Source: Chamaea fasciata (Eukaryota; Chordata; Aves; Passeriformes; Sylviidae). From it: DNA of 64,000 nt. The stretch is from NCBI GenBank assembly GCA_029207755.1, contig JARCOQ010000003.1:45652144-45716143 (forward strand), given 5' to 3'. Numbering within the stretch: the first letter of the stretch is position 1; every line of letters begins with the position of its first letter. Made by a program: the position numbers and the translations under genes. Shown here piece after piece: positions 22,513 through 35,410 of this stretch. The notes under the pieces are model-generated. The model was not told the DNA's origin, ran no database searches, and worked only from the letters and a program-made list of their open reading frames with translations.

Positions 22513-25500
22513 TCAAAGCATCCTTCAACAGCACAATTTTATGTGATTCAGTAAACTCAAGGTTACATTAGAGAATTCTTTTTGTTTTGTTTTGGTTTTT
22601 TTTTTTTAGCTTTCAGTTTGCTTTTATATAGAGATGCTATAAACCTTTGTGTAGAAGATTATTCTCTGAGAAGTTACTTTCTGAAAACATCCATAGTCTC
22701 AGTCCTTAGACGTAAACCCTTCAAAAGTAATTTGATTTTCTTCCTGCCGAAGAGTTTTCTGTTTTCTGGTCCGATTAATGAAGAAAAATACTGAAAAAAA
22801 GTCAAATTTTCTCACTGAATTACATACATCATGAGACAGGAAACTCTTGATCCTGTAGATACGTATGAGAAGATAGATATACCAGAAATGGTGGGGGGGA
22901 AATCCACAAGAAAGATGTCATGTCATGGAGTCAGTTTTTCTACATTCTAGTAATGGTCTACCAGATAGAAAAAGTATATGATTCAGATACCAAAAAGTAC
23001 CACTTTTGTCTATGTTGAGGATCTTACTCTGATTCTTTGTGACACTTTAAAAGTTGGCAGGCTCAATTACAGGTTTGAAGGCATATTTCTTTTTTATTTC
23101 CTTTAAAAATGCTGCTTTTCACAGTATATTTTTAATGGACAAAAAGCGTCTTAAGACTGTTGGGTATGCCTTAAGTGTCTGTATTTCTGATGGAAGACTA
23201 AAATCTGTATGCCTCTTGTGAGCTGATCTTCAGCATGTCAAATCTTGGGGAAAACTGCCATCCTTGTCCTTACTGACAGGAGTTGTCAGATCAAGAACAA
23301 GGATGAACTCCTAAGGAACCACAATGAAATTGCAAAGTAGGGCTCATCTGTATGTTTTACACTCTGAGACGTGTCCTTGTGTAGGTAAAGAGACAGTATG
23401 TTCCTGGTAAACCCAGGAAGGGTTGAGGAGGAAGCATAGGGGAGTTGCTGTGACCTAGTATGAACGAGCATTCCCAATTCAATGGAGTGCTCAGCCAAAA
23501 GAGGGTCTTAAGCAGAGCAGTTTATGCATTACAAATATTGGATGATGAGGTGTCTAGAACTGCCATGTCTGTGCATTAAACATATTTAGCAAGCCCTATT
23601 AAAGCTTGCTTTTGTCATTTTCCCCCCCTTCCAGTATTCTCAAACCTGCTGTCAGTACCTCTGCCAGAGACATTTTGAAGCAGATTTCTTGTGGTAAACA
23701 GAGGGATTTCCTCTAAGCAGTGTTAAACCCAGAGCAGGCTGATTGTGCTCCTGCTCAAAGGTTGATTCCAAAGCAGGTACATGAACAGGTGGTAACGAAC
23801 CCATTTTGCAGTTACTGCTACTGTCTGCAGAAGTGCTTGTCTCTGTAGGCACTGAAGTTTCTTTTTAACCTGAGTTCACAAAGAGGTGAAATTTTGGTCA
23901 AGGAGGTGATCTTTTTGTCTGTAAATTCATATTCATATTACTGCTAAAGCACTCCTCTGAGTTTTCAGGGATGCCAGACTATAGATGTAAGTGAGAGATG
24001 CTGCTGACCTCTGGAGTACTGCCCCAGACCCTGCAGCGTTCTACTGTTTTCTTTCTCTTTTGGTCTTCAAACGTCAGTGGTAGACCTGAATGTGAAGACA
24101 TAAGGAGGTCAATCACAGAAGCACTGGGCAGGTCATGGCTGAACAAGGGATACAAGTTCAAAATTTTACAGTCCAAATCATTAAAGACACAGTGAAAAAA
24201 AAAAAACAGAGATCAAAATGTTAGAAAGTCTGTTCCTTTTCTAGGACACAGACAAAAGATTTTTTCCTTTTAGTGCAAAATCCTCCTGCAGAAATTGAAG
24301 AACTATTTCATTTAATACAAGCAGTGAAACCTGTACTTCTCTCCATCTTTATGAGGTACACCCACATTAGATCAATAGAAGTCTTCCAGTCACAGTGGAA
24401 TAATTTGCTTTTTGAAGGTTTTGAATTGTATCTGAACAGTCTCCAAAAATTTTTGTCTTTCAGCTATGTTATTAACAACTAATTTCTTTTTCTATTAACA
24501 ACAGCTCTTTTTAAAAGTATTTTTTTGCCCTTTCCTTTAAACCATAGTCTTAAAATTTTCACAATGTGTTTTCTTGTTACAGAGGGAGATTTCATGATTA
24601 CAGATGAAGACTAAGCAGCAGGAACACAGAAACTGAGAAGCAAAGATAGTACTGCTATACAAATGACTTTAGGGAAATAGCAGAAGAATAAAAAAAGGCA
24701 GAGTTACCTGAATTGACATTTATGTCACATATTCTATTTATTTTCAACAGATCTTTCAAGCAATGGCAAAATTATTAACATGTGAATACTCCTTACTGAA
24801 AAGTATATTAAATATTTTTCATTCTTTTAGTAGGGAGATTCCAAAACTACATCGAATACTATGTATAATGTTAATAATTAATACAATGTATAATAATTAA
24901 TACAATCTACTTATGGTTATTATTAAAATCAGCAAGGAAATTTGCATTGAAAGAATTTTATTCACAATTATTTTATATGATATCAAGAAAAAAGTTTATA
25001 TTGCAGTCTTTTCTAAAGTTTAATAGAGTGAAACAGCAGCACGTCTTACATATAAGCAGTTTATACATGTTCATATAAACCTCTCCTAAATATACAGCTC
25101 TAGATATAAACCATACTGTTCCCCAATCTAATGACTGTGTAAACCACAGAATGTGAGTTTGTGGATTTGTACCTATGCTGGTGAGAATTTACAATATGCT
25201 GTACTGAGGACAAGAAGAATGCTAACAAAGTCCTCCTTGGGAGGCTGTTCACTTTGCTGCATAACACGGGTTTTAAGTGACCAGAAATAAAAGCTGACCA
25301 AGAACCCAGTCCCACCCAATACACTCAAGCCTCTCTGTGAGAGAAAACCTGGGTAACAGCAGTCCAAACCCACCAACTCCTTTTTGCCATTTTAAATCAG
25401 AAAGTTTCACAGCCTACAGCCCAGCTTCCCTTGCCTCAAGGAGAGCAGTCCTAATCTCTCCTTTGCAGAGACCCTGACTATCTCTCTGTTTCTTCCTTCT

Positions 25501-26029
25501 GTTTTTGAAGCCTCTTTATATGTCCATCATCACTCAGCAGCAAATGTGATGTTGCCCAAAGCTAATTATCCAGAAATTTCCACACCATCAGCTTAATATA
25601 ACATTGACAACTGTCAAAGGAGCAGAAAAAAACAAAAAAAGAGAGATACATAAATAAATAATGGGAAATATTTTAAGCAAATCATGTCGAGTAAGTAGAA
25701 AAGTGGTAGGCAGAACATTTTGTATTTACTTAAGGAATACCTGCCAATAGAACAAAATGCAGAAGTAACGTGAGGTTTTTAATTTATTCTGTGAGTTTTT
25801 TAATCTTAGAGATCTTGGGAATGTTTTGAGAGGAAGACATAAAGCACTTCCCCAACTATTTGGGGTCTGGGAGCCCATCTGTTCCCAGATGTGATATTCT
25901 GCTCTCATTTGTTGACTTTTGACACCTTTTCTGCGCATGATTTTGTGTAAATAGCCAGCATGTTGAGTGGGTCAAGACCTGGTTTTTAATTCATTCAGAG
26001 ATATAATATGTGGTTTACATTGAGAGGGG
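22513..26029. other. Unique AT-rich noncoding DNA
   Basis: No gene or transposon family recognised over 3.5 kb. It holds a T-rich run near 22598-22608 and the 19-bp tandem duplication at 24872-24909. Open frames are 74 codons or fewer and featureless. Confidence 0.5.
24872..24909. repeat. 19-bp tandem duplication
   Basis: TAATAATTAATACAATGTA is followed directly by TAATAATTAATACAATCTA, differing at one base. A short segmental tandem duplication in AT-rich DNA. Confidence 0.9.
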
Positions 26030-26600
26030 TTTTTGGGATGTGGTGGGGCAATAATGGGGGTGGGTAAGACAGCAGAGGCTGCCCCTGTAGTGGCCCATGG
26101 CAGATTGAACTGGCTCCAGAATGGATGTGCCACAGGACACAGCTGAGGCAGTGACTGCTGCTGCTGGCAGAGCCTCTGTGATAATGTATTTAGGAGAGGG
26201 TAAGAAGGCTCTGCACAGCAGGAATGAGAATATATGAGCAAAAAAACCCTGCTGATACCAAGGTTAAAGTAGGAAGAAGCAGTGGAGGGGCTCCTGGCAC
26301 AGCAGTAGGGATTCCCTTGCAGTCCTGTGGAGAAGACCATGGTGATTCAGGTTATCTCCCTGCAACCTGTGGAGGGTCCAAAAAAAATCCCAGAGCTAGA
26401 CCCTCATGCAACCATGTGGACATCTGTGCAACAGAGGTCAGATATGCCTCAGTGCACCCTTGTCTAAGGCCAAAACTTCTTTGTTTCTGGTGTATCACTT
26501 TCCTAACTGAAAGGGCAGAAACACTGAGCAGCAGCAGGCAGGTACCACAAGGGCCTGCCCAGAGAAAGGAGCAGGAGGTGTTAATGGCAGTAATTTGAAG
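26030..26600 (+). mobile_element. Probable decayed LTR fragment (avian ERVL-like)
   Basis: The central part resembles the internal imperfect repeats of a common bird LTR group, with units like CCTGCAGCCCATGGAG followed by a 'GGAGCAGGTT' block. Here they read TTGCAGTCCTGTGGAGAAGA, GGTGATTCAGGTTATC and CCTGCAACCTGTGGAGG (26316-26379). It is purine-rich and GC-richer than its flanks. No clear TG...CA termini or target duplication were found, so the boundaries are approximate and the identification rests on family resemblance from memory. Confidence 0.4.
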
Positions 26601-27000
26601 ATAAAGTATTATGATTTTTGGAGAAAAATAGATGAGCTTTCAGTGGTTTTCCACCAGTAACTCAACATTTTCTATGGAAAGGAAAAAATATTTCCTGTGT
26701 CCTTCTAAAGTGAATGTTTACTGTTGTGGAGTTATTGCAGCATTTTAAAGTGAATAACCAGGAACTTATCCCTGTGTTTAGCTGAGAATAAGGATAAAAA
26801 GAAATTATCTTGGGGCTACTTTGAATATAAGCTGTCACCACCACAATGATGAGAGCTAAGTTCCCATTTCTGAAGGTTGTATAAGTGTTGTCACTGTGCT
26901 TTCATTTTGTCTTATTATAGGAAAAGGGTGTCCTAACTTATTCTTTCGGGACCAAGGCATTCAATCACTTCTTTTTGGTTAGGTTATTACAGACAACTAA

Positions 27001-27018
27001 AAGAAAGAAAGAAAGAAA
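27001..27018. repeat. (GAAA)n short microsatellite
   Basis: About four AGAA units in a row. Confidence 0.8.
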
Positions 27019-27188
27019 TGGCTTTTGATAGCAGAGAATATCTTTAGGGATTCTTTTCAAATCGCATTTGTAGGCTGTTAATACAATGCTAATTGCTTAT
27101 ATTCATACCTGAAGGCTTTATAAATTTCACCGTTTTCCTTGACTGTTACAAGGCAGTAATGATCTGATTCACAGCACTCTGCAGTCAG

Positions 27189-27218
27189 AAAAAAAAAAAA
27201 AAAAGGAAAAAAAAAAAA
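27189..27218. repeat. A-rich run interrupted by GG
   Basis: A16, GG, then A12. Simple low-complexity sequence. Confidence 0.85.
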
Positions 27219-28599
27219 GGCAGTTAATTACCTCTGGGAGATTAAGACCTGGATTGCAAACCAAATGAGAGAAGAGAGTTGTGAGTGTCTGAGCTGGATT
27301 ATGTAGTCTTCATTGGGCACATAACTCACATTCTTTTGTTTCCATTCTGTTATCAGACTGTATTGTAAATAACCATGATAACAAATACATATTTCAGATT
27401 AAGGCTTGTCTAGTATGTGAATAAAACACTATTTCTGCTAGGATTCCTGACACTTCTGATTTCCTAAAATACCAGGAGGAAGCAGAAAAAAGGCAGGAAT
27501 ACTTCTCTTGTGGATTTGTTTACAAGTTGTAATTGTGATGTCTGTGGCATCCTTCTGCAGTGCTTTATTGTTTGCCAACAGTGTTTTCTTAGCAAGCCAT
27601 ACTGGCTGAATTATTAGCAATGGGCAATGGCAACGCCCTAAGGATAAGGAAATTGATGGCAGTTAGTGCCAGCAATGTTACTAGTGAGGAAAATGTACTG
27701 AAAAAAACTATCAAGGAAGAAAAAGAATGTAAGCTCAAGAGCATAATCCAAAACTAGTTAATGTTTTAAAAGTCTGTGGTGAAACTAAGACAACTAAGCA
27801 AATATCTGTGGAAAGGTGTGCTTAAAATCGAATCAGTTATGGAAAATTTTCACATGCATGCCAGGCCATCTTGGGAATATGTTATTTTAAATAGGCATAA
27901 AACACATGCTGTATCAAAAATCTTTCATGGAGTGTGTGTTGTAATCATATGGGTGAATTATCTTAGGTGAAGAAACTGACATCATTTAGCAAAATTTTGA
28001 AGTATTAATGTATACTGAAATTGTTGGAAAACACTGCCCATAAATTTACAAGCCCTGAGAGGTACCATGCATCTGGAAAATTTCACTTCAGCAAGGATTC
28101 CACACAGGGTAAGGAGGTAAAAGAAATTACACTTATTCTTTTTAACCTTTTTCTCAGATGCCTTATTTGATGTGATGCTGAGATGCTGTAGTCAGGCTGC
28201 TTATATATCAGAAGTCCAATACCTGTGATGGCATCCCATGTCCTTTAGCTGAGACGATGAGGCACAGCTGTGTTAGCAGGTGTCTTTACTGTGGGAGATG
28301 AAAATGGAATTATTGGAGAATTCTATTTAATGGGATTTCATGCTTCCAAAGCTGCTGACATTAAAATCTAAGCTTAAATATGTTTTACATTACATCTGAA
28401 AAAGGTATTGGCTCTGCTATTTTCAGAGGATTTAATGATGTTCTCAGGAGAGTTAACGCTCAGAGACAAAGCATTGTCCTTAATTTTCAGTGTGACAATT
28501 TCCACCACTCAAAATTTAAGATCATGGTTGTTTTCTACAACGAATACACATGGTCTTAGAATGATTAAATGCTCGCCAAAATAAAACAGGCAATAATAT

Positions 28600-28780
28600 G
28601 GAATTTCATTCGTTCTCAGAAATCCTGTGACATTTTTATGTCAATATTCATGATATTTCATAAATATTTATTCAAATGCTATGCAAAAGCCCAGGAATAT
28701 TTGTGAGTTTTGCAATAGCACATAAAAAAATGTACTTTGTACTCTCACCTCAAATTCAAAGCCCTAAATTCCTTTATGTT
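28600..28780. other. Candidate conserved noncoding block
   Basis: Dense palindromic AT motifs and octamer-like ATGCAAAA (near 28681), with TTCATGATATTTCATAAATA upstream and a second TTGCAATAGCAC downstream. Enhancer-like texture only. No conservation evidence is available. Confidence 0.15.
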
Positions 28781-31700
28781 GCAACAGAATGAAGAATCTC
28801 GATATGGCTGCATTTTGTTTGCTTTGTTTTGTTCTCTTGGCTTTTGTTAGCATACTCAATTTAACTGCATTAATTCTCACACTGGAGGCATTGTAAAATG
28901 TTAACTAATGGTTAGATTTTATACTATTTTTACATACATGACATACACTTTTAAACTTAGAAATGCCATGACTTGAATCCAAATCTAAATCTGAACAAAG
29001 GCAGTTTACGTTTTTTGCTATGTCAGGTTTCCAGCCAAAGTGGTACTGAGGTCGGCTGGATTCGTCCCGAGATTAAAGAGATGATGCATTGTGATGCCTG
29101 GATTTACAAGGAAAATCACAAAATATTGTTCCAAATTAATGTAAATGGCCACCAAAAAATGCAGTGTTTCTCACTAAAAGGAGGTCCAGTATGCTCAGAC
29201 TTTGAAGTGGAGCCATTCAGCATTTATGCAGTGATGCTAAGCCCCAGTATGGGCTGATGTGCCAGTTCAGTGGGCTTTTTTTCTACCAAGAGAAAGGCAA
29301 CTTACCTGCTTCCTTTGTAAAGCTGCTTATGACAGGTTGGAGAAATTGGATGGACACTAACAAGTACTCTCATACACAAAAGATGTGTTTCAACAGTAGC
29401 ATGTTCCCATGTGGTGTCCAAAGGAATGAGATTGCCCCTGAGAGAAGTGGTAGCAGTGTTCTCCTCTGTTGACATCTCTTCCATTTCTGGATTTCCAGAG
29501 GATGCTAAGCCAAGGGAGTAAAGTATAATAACAAAATAATCTTTAGAAGTTCTTTAAAAGGAAGGTTACTTGAGAAAAATAAATAGAAAAATAACTGGGT
29601 AAATAAATGCTTGTGCAGTGAGCTGTGAGTACTCAGCAGAGTTCAATTAAGGAAACACCTCCTGTTCTTGAAATTTTCTTGTTGCTGAACTTAGAATTCA
29701 GGTCAGCTTTGAAGGGAACAGAATCTAAGGTGAGCAAGATAAATAAATTTGCACAGACTTTATCCTAAAAATACCAGGTGCTATTCTTATATATAATTTT
29801 CTTTTGCACTTCTTCCCCTGAACTAGTACAAGAACATATTTCTCTTTAATAGGAATAGATGCATACATAAGTATTAGAAAGAATCCTCCACATATGTCAT
29901 GGTGTATGATAACACTCTGAATAGTTTTCATGTCACAATCGTTCTGTTCAGGACAGAATTTCTTCCTCAGTGTAGACAAAAGTGGATAAGACGTTGCATG
30001 TCTTTCAGCAAATTAGCTGAAATATAAACATGTGGCAATGTTGTCCTGGAGAGGAGCTTTGAGCTATTTTACCTTTTCTCATTGCAAACATTTATTAGCT
30101 TTGATCCTATAAATGGCTTTCCTTTCTGTGCTCCTTTGCCAAGTAAGGCCTTTTGTGGTCCCCCTTAGATTGTACTCAGGCTTACATATTTCTTCTCTGA
30201 CACAACCCATTTGCATACTCTGAAGTGGGTGTCGCCTTACATGGGGTAAAATTCAGTATGCCCAGAAGAGGTTATATTCCAGCTATCTCAACTGACACAT
30301 TTTTGAGAGCTACAAACCAGGGCATAACAAGAAAGATTTCTATTCATGTTTAGAGGAGTTTCAAGGCTTAGGACAGGGGACATTAAAAATCCTGGGTCAG
30401 GCTCAATGTTTTCTCTTTCTTGATGTCACATTAAGAGAAATTCTGATGTCTTTTTCTTCTGAGCTAGCAGTAAGAGACAATTACCTAACTGTCTAGTTAT
30501 GGAAACAATGTACAGGGACCGCAGTATTCAATGCCTTAAAACATACTTCCTCCAAGTATCAGTAATAAAAGTGAACAGCTATATATTTACTTCTTGACGT
30601 CCTGAGTGCCATTTATAGCTATGGCATTGACCTCCTCCTGATTTTCCTTCTGTAGAGTTGGTGTCAGGTCCAACACAGCTGTTTCACTTTGACATAAGTT
30701 CAGAAGTTCAATAAGTTCAAAAATAAGAATTCCAAACAAAAGAAAGATTAAACACTAAATCCCAATTCTGTGTTTGAAGTCAGGGTATTACGGGAGACTG
30801 GACAACTCATCTCTGAAGAAACTTAAGGGAGCTTTATTTTTGGCAGGTAAGACTCACTAACTGGGCTTACAGAATGTACCTTTTAAATCCCAGAACATAT
30901 GAGTCACTCCTGTCTGGCTCATGGCAAAAGGCTAGGGAGGAATGGTTTCTGAAATGCAAAAAACGAAGTAAGAAAATAGCATATGGTTAGTGCATTGACT
31001 AGAGCAGAAATGTGGTGATTATTAGTCTAGTTGCACATAGAATTCTTAAACTGGCCTAAAATACTTCTGCTCTGCTATTCTTTCTTCTTCAGCAGAAGAC
31101 AGAGAGAGGGGAGAAAAAAAAAAGTTTTCAGAAGCTTCTTGTTTTCACTGATGATTTACTTAATTTGCTGAAGTATCATTGCACCTTGGCAGTATGTGGC
31201 AGTAGTGTTGCAGTCTCTTGAAAGCAAAGCATAGTGTTAAAACCTATTTCTTTTCCCTTAACTTTAAAGCAAGTTTGTTCAGCTTTTTAGAATTCTCTTT
31301 TCATATTTTTGTTGCTTGTTTCTTTTTCTATCAACTATTTCAAACTGAGATGCAAACCCTAAAATTATGTTTTTAATGATTTGTGTCTGCAAAACCTACA
31401 ATTTTTTCCGAAGATCTGCGATTCCTATATGGAAAATCAGCAGGCAAGATCCTTTGGAACATCCTAAGGTGGGAAATATTAAAGCGTATATTTTGTGTTA
31501 GATGTTGTGCAGTAGAAACTGAGAAAGACATATTTGATTTATAAGCAGGCCTTATCATGTTTTATTGCTTCCTTCTACATTGTGAATATAACCTTTGATT
31601 TAAGATTTGACATAGTCATGTATGGATTTTGATCTTTGAATCATTTGCTGTGGTATAGTGTTTGTGTGTGATTCTTGAGACAACCAAGGCTCTTCTGATA

Positions 31701-32615
31701 CCTAGCCTTCTTTTTCTCAGACACCAAATACGTGTTAAACACTCAGATAGAAATGCATCTGTGATATGGTAGTTTCAGTTTTAACTTGAAAGTTTTCTTT
31801 CCCTTTTTTTTTTTCCTACCTTTTTTTTTCTATCTTTAATTCTGCACTTCTATTTTATCTACTTTTTGAGAGTTTTGCATTCACTGAGCCTGAGATTTAT
31901 TTCACTGTATTTTTGTCATGAATTATTGGTTAATTTGCTAACTTTCCTCATTAAGAACAGAGAAGAAAATTGTTCAGTCTTCTAAAGGAGTCCTTTGGAG
32001 GAGTCAACACACAGATGTAATTTTGTACCCCTCCTACAAACTCTTTTACGATGAAGAAAGTTCTTTCCAGATGTAGTCCTGATGCTGGCCTATATTGAAT
32101 GGATATCAAGAAAATTGCTTTGTTAAATCCCATTATTCTGTTTTTCTGGTTTGAAGAGGCACAAAGAGCCACATTCACGACATCTACAGTGTGGAATAAA
32201 AGAAGATAATTCTCACCACTGCACTCCAGGACTCCTACCCTCTGACAGGAGGGAGTGCTGCAGAGGACATCCAGAGAGAATCCGGGCTAAATTGTTGGGT
32301 AGTTCACTATTTCTTTCATGAATTTCTTTCTCCATATGGGCCAGGTCAGTATATAGTCCATCCTCCAACAGAGCCTGTTTCCTTCCTTAGAGATATTTGT
32401 TGAGCCTGTTCCTTTATCCCACTTTTTCTCTAAAAAGTCAGGACATTTTCTGAAGAGATATTTAAAGCCTGCATTTCCTCTAAATCATTTCAGTGCAGAA
32501 AATATGGCAGATATTATATAGAAAATTGAATAGATTTTAATGTTTATTTCGCTTGGACTTTCTGGGCCAAAGTCAGTCTCAATTACTAGAATCATTATAG
32601 ACAATTTTTTATTTT
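28781..32615. other. Unique AT-rich noncoding DNA
   Basis: No gene, RNA or transposon family recognised. The 94-codon plus-strand frame at 28973-29257 has no recognisable domain and no splice context. Confidence 0.5.
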
Positions 32616-32808
32616 AAAAAAACAGCACAACCAACCAAACAACAAATCCAAAAACCCCAAACAAACAAACCAAAAAACCCCACCCAGAACAAAGCTCAAA
32701 CAAAAACAACAAAACCCGAAGCAAACCCAAAACAAAATCAAACAAAAGAAGATGAAATTAAAAAAAAAAACAAAACAGCAAAAAACATACACAACAAAGA
32801 AGAAAACA
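32616..32808. repeat. C/A-biased low-complexity tract
   Basis: Nearly 200 bp of A and C on the plus strand (AACCAACC, CAAAC and AAAACCCC-like units) with very few G or T. The minus-strand 65-codon frame across it reads as Phe/Cys/Leu/Trp-rich sequence and is an artefact. This kind of asymmetrical (CAAA)-rich stretch is common in bird genomes. Confidence 0.85.
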
Positions 32809-35321
32809 TATTATCTGGTATCTAATAGCTATTTAAAGAAAGCTTTCACAAAGCTGCAAAGGTGTTCAGAACACTACATGCTCTGTCTCTTGTTCTTTCT
32901 CCTGTCTGTGTGCTGCTTTCTGATTCTGATTGTGTTGCACATCACTAGTAAGGCACAGAGAAATGTTACAGTTTGCTGTTTTTAGAAGAACTGACCAAAA
33001 GGGTCGGGCCAGTTTACAGTTTACACTAAATAAAACAAAGCTTTGGATTATCTGGGGATTGTTGCATGTGAAAATCATTCTCCTCACTTTCAAAATCTGC
33101 CCTCACTTGAAACTAACACAGTTAAGCTGAGTTTGTTAATTTACTTTGTGAAGTGTAAGGAATCACCTGTGGTTTCCCTAGAAAGTTGGTAGATGCTAGA
33201 AATGCCTGGGCTCTGATGAGACAACATTCTGTCTTTCATTAAGTTTAATGCCTAGTGATGTTACGCTGATTTTTTTTTCCTCAAGCCTGACAGTCCTATC
33301 AGTCATAACTAAACTGCCTGGGGTGACTGAGTAAGGACTTGCAAGACATCTTGCCTGAGATTTAACTCTGCTAGGTTAGCTTTTTTTTTTTTTTTTTTTT
33401 TCCCCTATTTCTAAGGGGTTTTTTTTCTGTGGCATATTGAATTTGTTTTAGAATGACAGCAAAAGGTGAAATAGCTCTGTTAATGTAAAACTTGTTGCTT
33501 GTCTGGTAACATACCAAAAAAAAAACCCCAACTAAAAAACCTAAAAGCTTGTTGATAATCTGGTTCTGGGGGAAATCTTGTGATATTTGAAGATCAGTAT
33601 AATTAAATTTCACACAAAAAGAAACCAACATATATACATTTTTATTTCTATATTTATATATATATATACCTGGTTTAAAGTCTATATTTAGTTACAAGGC
33701 TTAGGCAAGGAACAAAGCCTTATGATATTCCAAGAGGAAAGTATTTGGTAAAAACTGTTGTCATATGAAAAAAGAAAATTTCCTTGACACTTCACTACAA
33801 AATGTGTTCTAAATTTTACAGTAGCTGAATATCAGAAGTTCTAATTGACTTGAATAAGAATTTATATGCATTCAGAAAATATTGAAATGGGTCAGTAACT
33901 CCTCAAACTCACATGTTGGTTACCTGATTTTAGGATGAAAATTTTGGAAAAGTTGATTTAAAAGTCTCTGAACATGGAGTAGTTTATTTGTAACTTTGGA
34001 ACAATGCTGAATTAGCAAAGTATTATGGAGATTATTCAACTAATATTAAATGTATTTAAGTCAAATGATAGGCTAAAAAGTATAGAAATGGAAATAATCT
34101 AGTTACCCAATACTTTAAATATCTCTTCTAAATAAAGTTTAATTCCTGAATATACTTATTTTGCAAAGAGGAGGTAACTGGCCTAACAAATGTCTGAAAA
34201 TTTCCCATATTTTGTGGTGTTTGATATATTTTATATAGTGTGATGCTCTAGTTATTTTATTACAGATGAGGATCTGTTACTATTTATTGGGAATAGAACA
34301 TACATTGTAGGAATTTCTGGCCCAGTGATTCTGGTACTTGCCGATTCAAACCCCAAGACAAATAATTTTAGTGTCAGTTAGGCAGGACATATTCTGACAC
34401 TACAGTTGGTAAATAGAACATAAAATGAACAGAAAAAATCCCAAACAACCATCAAAACAAAACATAACCATAGTTGACTGCAGAGTGTGAATATAACATG
34501 GCAAAGAAATTAATTGCTGTCATTGTCCCCTGAGCTCTTTTCCGTGGCTCTGGATAGAAGGTTTCCAGGATTTCCAGGTGCCACTCAGCCTTGTGCCAAT
34601 CACTGCTTTGACAGACCCCTGAACTGTTGGGACGGTATTAGTCTTAAGGGATATTTTCTTGTTCCTTTCCTTTAGCAGGAATTGGCAATCAGATGTTGAA
34701 ATAAATAGCTTCAACTCTATTACTTTTGCCAGTTCCTTGGGACAGATGATACTACATGGGCATGTTTTAATCTAGGTAAACTGTGAATGGTTTTCTCTTT
34801 TAAAGAGGGATTTCAGTAAGTAACCAATTTGTATTTGAATGTCTAAATTGTATCCCACTCCAAATGATTCATTATTGAATGAGCAGCAGGAAATTTTGCA
34901 GGTATTTCACCCGTCTGTAGCACTATGAAGAAGCCTGTAATATCTTTTGGTACCATTCTGTGTCCCACATCTGTGTAAGTGACAGCTTCTCTAACAGAGC
35001 CACACACAACTGTTGTTGTATCCCATTGTATTTCTACAGCAACTGGCATCAGAGCTTGGTCTATAAGAAAAAAAAAATCTACAAGCACCATCTTCATAAT
35101 GATTTTAATTATTACCTTGGCTCACAAAAGCAACCTCTACTACAGGTATTTCAAAACAGTCACAGAGACATCAACACAGATTCTTTACATTCTCTGCCAT
35201 GTGCTGTCTTTGGGTTCTGCGGGAATGATGATACCCTAGAAAAAAAAGATTTTTTTAACCTTTTTCATGGCATCCATTAGGAAATAAATGAGAATTTACT
35301 ATTCAAGCTGTAAATAAGAAT
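32809..35321. other. Unique sequence with simple repeats, no gene
   Basis: Contains a T21 run (33381-33401) and an AT-alternating stretch near 33654-33668. Open frames of 106 codons or fewer show no recognisable product. Confidence 0.5.
33381..33401. repeat. Poly-T run (T21)
   Basis: Twenty-one uninterrupted T followed by CCCC. No upstream or downstream retroposon body was recognised. Confidence 0.9.
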
Positions 35322-35410
35322 AAGAGAAAAAAAGAAGAAAGAAGAGAAAAAAAGAAGAAAAAAGAAGAAAGAAGAAGAAAAAGAAGAAGAAAAAGAAGAA
35401 GAAAAAGAAG
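35322..35410. repeat. 89-nt pure homopurine (GAA/GAAA)n tract
   Basis: Every base from 35322 to 35410 on the plus strand is A or G, arranged as AAG/GAA triplets with AAAA interruptions. It ends abruptly at CAGCAGCAGC (35411-35420). Long GAA-type polypurine tracts can adopt intramolecular triplex structures and are unstable in length. This is known for such tracts in general and was not tested for this locus. Confidence 0.95.

Larger units (their letters stand above)
26601..28599. other. Unique AT-rich noncoding DNA with simple repeats
   Basis: Contains (GAAA)n at 27001-27018 and an A-rich run at 27189-27218. No gene or transposon recognised. Open frames are all about 65 codons or fewer and featureless. 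Confidence 0.5.

Noticed and set aside
32595..32792. Phe/Cys/Leu/Trp-rich 65-residue minus-strand frame resembling a membrane protein
   Set aside because: It is the translation of the G/T-rich complement of a C/A low-complexity tract.
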